Both the position numbers and the translations under genes were made by a program. Below are positions 9,103-17,674 of a DNA stretch of 64,000 bases, in pieces. The DNA is from CAYQNU01 sp964419055 (GTDB lineage Bacteria > Bacteroidota > Bacteroidia > Flavobacteriales_D > Parvicellaceae). The notes beneath the pieces are model-generated. The model did no database searches. It was not told the origin of the DNA and was given only the letters and a program-made list of their open reading frames with translations. The number at the start of each line of letters is the position of its first letter. The first letter of the stretch is position 1. The stretch is from NCBI GenBank assembly GCA_964419055.1, contig CAYQNU010000007.1, positions 62,001 through 126,000 on the forward strand, given 5' to 3'.

Positions 9103-10781
9103 ATGAAAATTGCCAATAATGTAAAATCATATACCATTAAGATTCTAGATGAACCTATAGAATTGAATGGGCGAAAATTTGAGCAAACGGCAATTGTAAT
9201 CTTACGTGATTATAATCATAACATGATTCAAAAGCAAAAAATGGGTATCGTTGATATAAGTTTGCTTTACAAAGAAATTATCGAAAATAATCCGATTGAC
9301 TTGTCTTATTGTTATGTAAAAAACTTTTCAATTCAAAAATTAAAACAGCAAGCTGGCTTAGATGATCTTCTTCAATTGGAGTTGAAAGACTTTAATGCTG
9401 AAAATGCCTTTTTTGAATCCGATAAGACCATTGATTTTTCAGGAGCAGTATTTACAGGTGAATCAACAAATTTTAAAAATGCCCATTTTGGTATTGGAAA
9501 CTTGTCTTTCCAACATTGACAGTTTCATGCCACGCTAACTGATTTTAGTAATACCTCCTACAGCGAAGGAGACAATAATTTTAATTTCAGTATATTTTCA
9601 CATCAAAAAGGCTCATTGTCTTTTGAAAACGCTAATTTTTTAAGCGGAACAATATCATTTGTAAGTGTTCATTTTGAATGCGAGTTAATTAATTTCAAAA
9701 ACACCCAATTCGGCACATCCAATTTGAATTTAAAGTTTTCCATCTTCAGAAAAGGACTCTTATCCTTTGATAAATGTCAATTTAATGGAGAAGAAATTGA
9801 TTTTTCTAAAGTTGATTTTTCTAAAATTCGGGTTGATTTTAAACGAACTAATTTTGGAGGTGCCAATCTATTGTTTGAAGAGTGTTTGAGCGAAGGTGAA
9901 AAATTCATTTTTAGAAAATGTATCTTTTTACACAATCAAATTTCATTTAAATCCAGCCATCTAAATAAGTCCGAACTTATTTTTGATGAAAGTCAATTTT
10001 CAAATGGCAATCTAACTTTTTTAGCTTTGGTTGCAGATAAAATTTCTTTGAATAATTGCATGCTTTCGGTTTACATCGACTTAAGAGTAGAAGCCTGCAG
10101 ATCTGTGCAACTTAACAATGCTATTTCTAGAGATATTATTGATTTTAATATCGGGGTTAGTAAAGTAACGATTCAAGAATTGAGCTTCCACGGAATGCGA
10201 AATTTAGGGCAAATATTAATCGATTGGGAGGATAATCGTACTCAAAAAATGATTGAAAGCCAACAATCATCTACTACGGCTCATCAAAAAGCCGATCAAT
10301 ATCGTATCTTAAAAGAATCATTTAATAAATTGGGACTATATGATGATGAAGATAAAGCGTATGTTCAATTTAAAAGAAGTGAATTAACCGACCAAAAAGA
10401 ACGCTATATAAAAAATAAAGATGTTTTAGGATTAATTAAATACGGCATCAAAAAATTAGTTTTCGACAAAATGGGACTGTTTGCTACGAGCCCTATCAGA
10501 GTATTTATAAGTACTTGTTTAGTGTTTGCCTTCTTTAGTTTATTGTATTTTGTTATATCACTTCTTGGCGGGGCAAGCCTCACTTGCACAACTTCCAGTA
10601 TGGCAGCGTTGCAGCAACTTTATGAATCTTTTTATTTCAGTGAGGTGACCTTTTAACGATTGGCTATGGTGAATGTTTACCCCAAGGTTTTTTTAAAATA
10701 TTAGCCCCTGTTGAAGCCTATTTCGGAATCTTTATGATCAGTTATTTTGTAGTTTCTTTTGTAAGAAAAGTACTGAGATAA
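9103..10781 (+). pseudogene. Broken pentapeptide-repeat / potassium-channel fusion gene
   Basis: One coding region with two lesions. From the ATG at 9103 the frame stops at TGA (9517-9519), but the same frame continues with the same kind of repeat for 380 more codons. These are beta-helix repeats with F-x-x-(A/C)-x-F spacing, like degenerate pentapeptide repeats. A helix pair and a membrane helix (around 10500-10565) follow, then a pore loop that stops at TAA (10654-10656). A one-base shift inside the TTTT run at 10651-10654 restores TFLTIGYGE, the potassium selectivity filter, and then a second membrane helix that ends at 10781. The intact ancestor was a two-helix potassium channel with an N-terminal repeat sensor. 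Two errors make true decay likelier than a reading error, but homopolymer miscalling is possible at the second site. Confidence 0.82.
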
Positions 10782-10817
10782 TACATTTATTTGTTTCACT
10801 TCTCATTGTTTTTTGAG

Positions 10818-10825
10818 TATATTTG
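10818..10825 (+). promoter_or_regulatory. Promoter -7 element before YitT-like gene
   Basis: TATATTTG matches the TAnnTTTG -7 consensus and lies 32 nt upstream of the ATG at 10858. The nearest TTTG (10790-10793) is 24 nt upstream of it, longer than the usual 19-21, so only the -7 box is convincing. Confidence 0.45.
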
Positions 10826-10857
10826 CACAAACATAAAGCAAATACGAACAACTCATC

Positions 10858-11766
10858 ATGAAAGCCCTGTTTGGAAAAATATATAATAACAGCACTCGGA
10901 TTTCTCGCTTAATCATAACGCGACACCTTAAAGACTTTGTGCTCATTTCAATTGGAGTCGCTATGGCTACTATTGGTTTGAAAGAGTTTTTATTGCCAAA
11001 TGGCTTTTTAGATGGAGGTGCAATGGGTATGTCACTACTCATTAATCAAAAAACAAACATCGATTTATCATTATTAATCATATTAATAAATGTTCCTTTT
11101 ATATTGATTGGAGCGCGACAAATTTCTTGGTCATTTGCCTTAAAAAGTGCTTTAGCTATTGTGGCTTTATCAATACTAGTTCATTTAATACATTTTCCAG
11201 CCATTACTGAAGATAAGTTATTAATAGCCGTTTTTGGAGGTTTTTTCTTAGGTGCAGGAATTGGGTTTACGATTAGAGGAGGAGCAGTAATTGACGGTAC
11301 AGAAGTTCTAGCGCTTTATGTTAGCCGTAAAACAAGTCTAACGGTGGGAGATTTTATTACGGTTTTTAATGTAGTGCTTTTTTCAATTGCCGCATTAATT
11401 TTTAATGTAGAAACAGCAATGTACTCAATGTTGACCTATTTTTCAGCGTCCAAAACGGTTGACTTCATTATCAACGGTATTGAGGAATATATTGGTGTGA
11501 CCATTATTTCTAGAAATGCTAAAGAAGTAAAATTGGCGATTACTCAAAATTTAGGAAGAGGAGTAACGGTGTACAAAGCAGAAAGTGGTTTTGGTAAAAC
11601 AGGTATGAGTTATGACGAAAATAAAGTGTTGTTTTGCGTAGTAACCCGTTTAGAAGTAACGAAACTAATGCTCGAAATTGAAAAAATTGATCCTGAAGCA
11701 TTCGTTGTGCAACACGCCATTAAAGATACGAAAGGTGGAATGATTAAAAAACGCCCATTACATTAA
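10858..11766 (+). CDS. YitT family membrane protein (DUF2179 C-terminus)
   Basis: Integral membrane protein of 302 residues resembling the YitT/DUF161 family. About five or six hydrophobic segments cover residues 22-200. They contain the glycine-rich stretches LPNGFLDGGAMGMSLL and FTIRGGAVIDGTEVLAL, which are typical of the family's repeated membrane half. The last 80 residues form the small cytosolic DUF2179 domain, with GRGVTVYKAESGF and an alternating beta-alpha pattern. The family's transport role is not established, so no substrate is proposed. The ATG at 10858 follows a -7 promoter box by 32 nt. Confidence 0.85.
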   Translation: MKALFGKIYNNSTRISRLIITRHLKDFVLISIGVAMATIGLKEFLLPNGFLDGGAMGMSLLINQKTNIDLSLLIILINVPFILIGARQISWSFALKSALAIVALSILVHLIHFPAITEDKLLIAVFGGFFLGAGIGFTIRGGAVIDGTEVLALYVSRKTSLTVGDFITVFNVVLFSIAALIFNVETAMYSMLTYFSASKTVDFIINGIEEYIGVTIISRNAKEVKLAITQNLGRGVTVYKAESGFGKTGMSYDENKVLFCVVTRLEVTKLMLEIEKIDPEAFVVQHAIKDTKGGMIKKRPLH

Positions 11767-11847
11767 CACACAAAAAAGCAGTCGTTTTTCCCATTTTACA
11801 AAATCTTAACCTTCCATAAAGTTATCTTCACATTCAACTAATAATGA

Positions 11848-11862
11848 CCTTACATTGTAAGG
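11848..11862. promoter_or_regulatory. 15-bp perfect palindrome, possible operator
   Basis: CCTTACATTGTAAGG is a perfect inverted repeat around a central T. It lies 40 nt before the start of the secreted choice-of-anchor protein and directly upstream of GACTTTTG (11864-11871), one base off the -7 consensus. That position suits a repressor site. The TTACA-N-TGTAA form is used by several dimeric regulators, but no specific one can be named. Confidence 0.4.
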
Positions 11863-11901
11863 CGACTTTTGTGCCCAACTATTAATCAAATTAATTTAGG
11901 C

Positions 11902-14900
11902 ATGAAAAAACTCTATTTTTCTTTTCTTTTCAGCTCATTCTCCTTATTGGGAATGGCACAATCAAACATCCTATTTTGGGATTTCAACTCCGTTCCAAAC
12001 GATGCAGCTACTTCCACAGGAAGCAACTTACCCGCTTTAGGTACAGGATCCATAAATGTAATTGGTGGCGCTACACAAACGTATGCTACTGGTAACCCAG
12101 CCGACTTAAACACCACCGATAATTCTGGATATCAAACTACAGGTTATCCTTCTCAAGGTAATAATCCAAAAACAGCAGGTATTGAAGTTGCGGTAAATGC
12201 AACAGGTTATACAGCGTTAAAAGTAGAATTTTATCAACGTTTAAGCAACACCGCAGCTAACACTTGGGTTTTACAATATACCGAAGATATAACTGCTGGT
12301 TCACCTGTTTGGGTTGATGCAACAACCTATTCTTTTGTTCCACAGGTAACAGGAACCGGAGATTCTTGGTATTTTCGATCATTCGACTTTTCAGCTATTT
12401 CAGGTTTGAATAATAATCCAAATGTGGGATTTAGAGTGGTTTCAGATTTTGACCCGATTGCCGGTGCTTATGTAGCGGCTAAGTCAGGTTCGACTTATGC
12501 CGGAGGAACGGCACGTTTTGATTTATTCAGAGTTTTTGAACGAGAAGCAGCCGTTTCTATAGCGTCAGCTTCAAACTTTGTAGTTGTTGAAGAAAATGCA
12601 GGTTTAATATTTGTTCCAGTAACAATCGCAAACGCTAATCTTGCTCCAGTTGAATTAACCTTTGGATTTTCAACCTATTCAAATGCTACCAATAATGCAG
12701 ATTTTGTTTACACTAATTCACTTATTGTTCCTGCAAATTCAAATGGTATTTTTAACTTGCCTATTACAACAATTGATGACGCAATTGCTGAAAAAGCAGA
12801 GCGTATCATTGTAAAAGTAATGCCTTCACCAAATGGTTTAATTCACCCAACTAACAATTATCAAATTATCTTTATTAAAGACAATGATTACGTTGCTCCA
12901 ACTCCTACAAATGAGTTAAACTTAACATTGTTGTCAAGTTTCTCTAACGGAGCTACTGGCGCTAATTCAGCAGAAATAGTGACTTTTGACCCAACAGTTG
13001 ATCGTGTTTACATCGCCAACAGTATTGCTGGAAAATTAGATATCGTTGATTTTGCTGACCCAGCTAACCCATCGTTGATTTCAAGTATTGATATTTCAAC
13101 TTACGGAGGAATCAATTCAGTGGTGGCTCATAATGGAACTTTGGCGTTGGCTATTGAAAATTCCAATCCACAATTAGATGGTTTTGTAGTTTTTTTAGAT
13201 GCAAACGGAACGTTTATTAATCAAGTTACTGTAGGTGCTCTACCAGATATGATTACCTATAATAAAGATTTCACAAAATTATTGACAGCTAATGAAGGTG
13301 AGCCAAATGGAGATTACAGTTTAGACTCTGAAGGTTCGGTTTCGATTATTGATTTAACTCCAGGTATTGCCTCCTTAACGAATGCTAACGTTACTAATGT
13401 TAGTTTAACTCAATTTAATGGACAAGCAGCAGCTTTAATAGCTCAAGGAATTCGAATCTTTTCTACAAGCGCAACAGTTGCACAAGATTTAGAACCAGAG
13501 TACATTACCATTTCTGATGATAACGCAAAAGCTTATGTAGCTCTTCAAGAAAACAATGCGTTGTTAGTAATTGATTTAGCAACCAATTCAATTGAAAGTT
13601 TATTGCCATTAGGATACAGTGATTACAGTGCTGGTTCGAATAATGGAATGGATGCTTCTGACCAAAGTGGTGCGATATTAATTACTGGTGATTTACCAAT
13701 CAAAGGTGCTTATATGCCAGATGCTATGGCTTTTGCTACAATTGGAGGTCAAGGGTATGTGTTTTCAGCTAATGAAGGTGATTCAAGAGAATTTGGAAGT
13801 GTTGTTGATGCGAGAAGAATTAGTTCTGGTTCTACTGTATTAGATCCGGTAGCTTTCCCAGATGGATACATTCTTAAAAATAATAAATTCTTGGGTCGTT
13901 TAAATTCGTTGAGCTATTCTGGTGATATAGATACAGATGGTGATATGGATGAATTGCATGTTATGGGTGGTCGTTCTTTCAGTATTTGGAATGCTACAAC
14001 TGGAGCATTGGTTTTTGATTCTAAAGATTTAATTGAACAAATTACCGCTAGTCATCCAACTTTTGGAGCATTTTTTAATGCTTCCAATTCAACAGGTGCA
14101 GCTGCATTAAAAAACAGAAGTGATGATAAAGGTCCAGAGCCAGAAGGCGTTGCTGTTCAAGAAATCAATGGTAAAATGTATGCTTTTGTTTCGTTAGAAA
14201 GAATTGGAGGTGTAATGGCTTTTAACGTGCAAAACCCTGCGGCTCCTATTTTTGTAGGTTATTACAACAATAGAACATTAGCGGGTAGTGGTCCTGATTT
14301 GGGTGCAGAAGGTATCGTAACCATTCCAGCTGCTATTTCTCCAAATGGAAACTCTTTAGTAATTTTAGCTAATGAGATAAGTAGCACCTTATCAATTTAC
14401 CAAATTAATACTTGTTCTGAATTGTCAGGAGCTGTAATCGCTGCTTCTGCTACAACTTTTTGTGAAGGTGATGCTGCTGATTTAACCATTACAGGAAATG
14501 CAAACGCTACGTTCCAATGGTTATTAGATGGTCAAGAAATTACGAGTGCTACTACTTCCACTTACAATGCTGATGAAGCAGGTGTTTATGCAGTTGCTGT
14601 AAACAACAGTTTATTAGCTTGTATGGATACTTCAGCTACTCAAACAATAGTTGTAAATGCACTACCAGTTGTTTCAGGAGGTTCAGATGTTGAAATTTGT
14701 GCTGGTGAATCAGTTACCTTAATGGGTTCTGGTGCGCTTTCTTACACTTGGGATAACAGTGTTCAAGATGGTGAAGCTTTCAACCCAACTGCTTCTGCTG
14801 ATTATACGGTAATTGGTGAAGACGCTAATGGTTGTGAAAATTCAGCTACCGTTACAGTTAACGTAAATGCTTTACCAACGGTTACCTTAACTTCTAATGA

Positions 14901-15576
14901 TGCAGACAATGCTGTTTGTGCCGGAGATGCTATCATCTTAACAGCAGGTGGTGCTTCAACGTATACTTTTACAAATGGTGTTACTGATGGTGTTTCTTTT
15001 GTGCCTTCAATGACCAATACTTATTCTGTAACGGGTGAAGATGCCAACGGTTGTGAAAATTCAGCTATGCTTACTATTACAGTTAACGCATTACCAAACG
15101 TAACCTTAGCTGCTTTTACTAGCCCAGTTTGTGTTAATAATGCATCAGTTACGTTGAATGGTGGTTCACCAATGGGAGGAACTTACAGTGGTACAGCTGT
15201 TACCGGTGCTAACTTTAATGCTACAACTGCAGGTGTCGGTTCAACAGTAATTACCTATACTTACACCGATGCCAACGGTTGTGAAAACACAGATAGTGAA
15301 AGTATCATCGTAAGTGCTTGTGCTGGAATAGAAGAAGTAGCTACTAATTATACTGTATTCCCAAACCCAGTTCAAAACCAATTAACTATTCAATTTGAAG
15401 GAAGTGTAAACGGAATGATTAATATCTTTTCATTAGATGGTAAACAAGTTGAAACTATTCAAATTAACAACGAAAATGTATTGAATATCACTACTGATCA
15501 CTTAGCTAATGGAACGTATTTAGTTCAAATTGTAGCTAATGAAACAACCAGTTTTGTGAAAGTGATTAAAAACTAG
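11902..15576 (+). CDS. Secreted choice-of-anchor I protein with T9SS type A tail
   Basis: Exported protein of 1224 residues. The signal peptide covers about residues 1-19 (ending GMAQ). An N-terminal beta-sandwich is followed by a Calx-beta-like domain (about 215-325). The choice-of-anchor I beta-propeller region (about 340-835) contains ANEGEPNGDY and ANEGDSREFG; it resembles phytase/phosphatase-like propellers, but catalysis is unproven. Several Ig-like segments with the recurring ending EDANGCENSA lie at about 840-1142. The C-terminal 80 residues are a T9SS type A sorting domain (VFPNPVQNQLTIQF, then GTYLVQIV and VKVIKN). The ATG at 11902 starts the signal peptide; the in-frame TTG at 11869 is rejected. 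A single-gene unit, closed by a terminator. Confidence 0.88.
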   Translation: MKKLYFSFLFSSFSLLGMAQSNILFWDFNSVPNDAATSTGSNLPALGTGSINVIGGATQTYATGNPADLNTTDNSGYQTTGYPSQGNNPKTAGIEVAVNATGYTALKVEFYQRLSNTAANTWVLQYTEDITAGSPVWVDATTYSFVPQVTGTGDSWYFRSFDFSAISGLNNNPNVGFRVVSDFDPIAGAYVAAKSGSTYAGGTARFDLFRVFEREAAVSIASASNFVVVEENAGLIFVPVTIANANLAPVELTFGFSTYSNATNNADFVYTNSLIVPANSNGIFNLPITTIDDAIAEKAERIIVKVMPSPNGLIHPTNNYQIIFIKDNDYVAPTPTNELNLTLLSSFSNGATGANSAEIVTFDPTVDRVYIANSIAGKLDIVDFADPANPSLISSIDISTYGGINSVVAHNGTLALAIENSNPQLDGFVVFLDANGTFINQVTVGALPDMITYNKDFTKLLTANEGEPNGDYSLDSEGSVSIIDLTPGIASLTNANVTNVSLTQFNGQAAALIAQGIRIFSTSATVAQDLEPEYITISDDNAKAYVALQENNALLVIDLATNSIESLLPLGYSDYSAGSNNGMDASDQSGAILITGDLPIKGAYMPDAMAFATIGGQGYVFSANEGDSREFGSVVDARRISSGSTVLDPVAFPDGYILKNNKFLGRLNSLSYSGDIDTDGDMDELHVMGGRSFSIWNATTGALVFDSKDLIEQITASHPTFGAFFNASNSTGAAALKNRSDDKGPEPEGVAVQEINGKMYAFVSLERIGGVMAFNVQNPAAPIFVGYYNNRTLAGSGPDLGAEGIVTIPAAISPNGNSLVILANEISSTLSIYQINTCSELSGAVIAASATTFCEGDAADLTITGNANATFQWLLDGQEITSATTSTYNADEAGVYAVAVNNSLLACMDTSATQTIVVNALPVVSGGSDVEICAGESVTLMGSGALSYTWDNSVQDGEAFNPTASADYTVIGEDANGCENSATVTVNVNALPTVTLTSNDADNAVCAGDAIILTAGGASTYTFTNGVTDGVSFVPSMTNTYSVTGEDANGCENSAMLTITVNALPNVTLAAFTSPVCVNNASVTLNGGSPMGGTYSGTAVTGANFNATTAGVGSTVITYTYTDANGCENTDSESIIVSACAGIEEVATNYTVFPNPVQNQLTIQFEGSVNGMINIFSLDGKQVETIQINNENVLNITTDHLANGTYLVQIVANETTSFVKVIKN

Positions 15577-15614
15577 TTCCGTTTAAATTCATTTACCCCT
15601 ATTTGATTATAGAT

Positions 15615-15645
15615 AAAAAAAGGCGATCGAAAGATCGCCTTTTTT
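15615..15645 (+). terminator. Rho-independent terminator after choice-of-anchor gene
   Basis: The stem GGCGATC/GATCGCC closes a GAAA tetraloop (15622-15639). It is flanked by seven A residues upstream and six T residues downstream, so it can act on both strands. It ends the choice-of-anchor transcript 40 nt after the stop and insulates the large operon that follows. Confidence 0.92.
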
Positions 15646-15863
15646 GATAAATATATTTCATGTCCTTGATGGAATATTAATGGCAATATTCAATGGTTTA
15701 TCAAATTTTTGAGTACTCCTCATACTTCAATTCATTTGTATGATCGTTTTTCTAGAAGTTCCAGATTTATTTATAAAACAACTTAACATTATTTTTTTCT
15801 AATATGCTATTTAGTGAAAAAAAGATAAGTAGATTATTGTTACCTTCTAGTTTGCGAGCAATG

Positions 15864-15891
15864 TTTCAACATTTTTCAACAATATTTCAAC
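15864..15891 (+). promoter_or_regulatory. Three helically phased TTTCAAC repeats upstream of large operon
   Basis: TTTCAAC occurs at 15864-15870, 15874-15880 and 15885-15891, with spacings of 10 and 11 bp, one turn of DNA each, about 70-97 nt upstream of the first operon gene. This phasing is typical of a cooperatively bound activator or repressor. A TTTCTTTG at 15921-15928, one base off the -7 consensus, lies between it and the start codon. The rest of the 15646-15960 spacer is AT-rich, with no gene visible. Confidence 0.45.
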
Positions 15892-15960
15892 ATAATTTAA
15901 GAGTTACTAAATAAATTTATTTTCTTTGAACTTTCAGAAAATTAAATATTAATGTCCTAA

Positions 15961-17670
15961 ATGAGCTATTTCAACGGCAAATATAAAAGGTATTGCACAT
16001 TATTAATTATTAGTTTTATTTTTAACTATACTAACGGTATATCTCAAAATGATTCAACCAATACTAATTCATTTGGTTCTAAAGCTTCTAGTTTGATTAC
16101 AGAGAATGTAAAAATTTCTGGAGGAATAGGGGCAATGGGTACTAACTACACAAGTTTTGGAGTGGCAAACCAACGTGATCCTTATTTTTGGCAACTGAAT
16201 GCCAACATCAATATTCAAATTGGAAGTGTTTCAATCCCCTTTTCTGCCGTACTTAATCAACAAGAGCGAAGTTTTACTCAACCATTTAATCAATACGGAT
16301 TAAGTCCCAAATTCAAATGGATAACAGCCCATGTTGGTTACCGATCATTAAAATTCTCTGACTTTTCTTTGGGAGGCAATCAATTTTTGGGTGTTGGTGT
16401 TGAATTAAATCCCGAAAAAGGAATCGTTAGAGGTAAAGCCTTATATGGGCGTTTTGCAAGAGCCGTTGATGGCTATTTCACCGATGGAAGAGTAGTTGGA
16501 GAACCTAGTTTTGAGCGCTGGGGATGGGGTGGTATGGTAGAAATTGGCACTTCTAAAAATAATGTTGGTGTGCTGGTATTTAGAGCTAAAGACGACCGGA
16601 ATTCCATTACAAATTTTGCTAATGACGCTACCATTCGTCCAAGTGAAAACATGATTTTTGGGTTTACAACTAATCAAAAAATATCCAAAAAACTAAATTT
16701 TAAAGGTGAAATAGATTGGAGCGCCTACACAAAAGATACCCGTATTCCCGAAACGGTTTTAGAAGGTTACACCTACTTAAATAACATCCCTTTGTTCTAC
16801 GCAAATGCTTCCAGTTCATTTAACAAGGCAATTAATGCAGAATTAAGCTACAACGAAAAGCTGTATCGATTAGGGATTAATTACAGAAGAGTTGACCCTG
16901 AATATACAACTATGGGTTCTGTATACCTAAATAACGATTTTGAAGACATCCAAGCTAAAGCTATGTTCAAACTATTCAAAAACAAAGTCTCTTTTGGTGG
17001 ATCGGGGGGGCTTCAACGTAATAATTTGAATAATGATAAAGCATCAGAAATGTTGCGTTTAATATCATCAGTAAATGCCACGTATACAATTAACCAATCT
17101 TGGATGCTAAACGGTTCTTTTTCTAATTTTAATTCTCAAAGTCAAATGGCTTTGGTGAATACGTTAGATACTATGCGCTATGCTCAAGTAACAAAAAATG
17201 CAAATGCCCAAATTATATACGGTAAAGCCTCTGAAAAAGTTAGAAATGGTGTTACATTAAGCACTAATTTTCAAAATGCTAAAATCAACGGCCTGAATAA
17301 TTCAGTTTTATATAATGGATCACTGGCTTATCAATTAGGATTATTAAAATCAGGACTGAATATTAATATTGGTTTAAATGCTGCTTCAAATGAAAGTGAA
17401 CAATATACAGTGAGTACGCTAGGGCCGGTATTATCGATAAATAAAAGATTTATTAAAGGTAAAATAAATACCGCATTGGCAACCTCTGCACTCAAAACTT
17501 ACATAGACAATGTAGATAGTGGATTGATTTTGAACTTTAAAGGCTCTTGCTCATATAAAATTAACAGACATCACAACTTGGCATTAAACGGTTCGCTAAT
17601 CAGCAGAACCATCAATGCCGTTGCTGCCCAGGAAGTTATTATAAGTTTAGGTTACAATTATTCATTTTAA
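15961..17670 (+). CDS. Predicted outer-membrane beta-barrel protein, operon gene 1
   Basis: Exported protein of 569 residues that I cannot place in a named family. A signal peptide covers about 1-29 (TNGISQ). From residue 45 onwards the sequence is a succession of 9-12-residue segments with alternating hydrophobic residues and polar turns, as in transmembrane beta strands. It ends in LGYNYSF, with the terminal aromatic residue recognised by the BAM machinery in many barrels. It leads the eight-gene surface operon, 4 nt before the giant repeat gene. It may serve as an outer-membrane anchor or conduit for the proteins encoded after it (inference). An adhesin-independent porin is the alternative. 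Confidence 0.68.
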   Translation: MSYFNGKYKRYCTLLIISFIFNYTNGISQNDSTNTNSFGSKASSLITENVKISGGIGAMGTNYTSFGVANQRDPYFWQLNANINIQIGSVSIPFSAVLNQQERSFTQPFNQYGLSPKFKWITAHVGYRSLKFSDFSLGGNQFLGVGVELNPEKGIVRGKALYGRFARAVDGYFTDGRVVGEPSFERWGWGGMVEIGTSKNNVGVLVFRAKDDRNSITNFANDATIRPSENMIFGFTTNQKISKKLNFKGEIDWSAYTKDTRIPETVLEGYTYLNNIPLFYANASSSFNKAINAELSYNEKLYRLGINYRRVDPEYTTMGSVYLNNDFEDIQAKAMFKLFKNKVSFGGSGGLQRNNLNNDKASEMLRLISSVNATYTINQSWMLNGSFSNFNSQSQMALVNTLDTMRYAQVTKNANAQIIYGKASEKVRNGVTLSTNFQNAKINGLNNSVLYNGSLAYQLGLLKSGLNINIGLNAASNESEQYTVSTLGPVLSINKRFIKGKINTALATSALKTYIDNVDSGLILNFKGSCSYKINRHHNLALNGSLISRTINAVAAQEVIISLGYNYSF

Positions 17671-17674
17671 AAAT

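Noticed and set aside
10640..10790. Programmed frameshift producing the intact potassium channel
   Set aside because: The TTTT run is short, and the independent upstream TGA would still stop translation, so decay or sequencing error is simpler.
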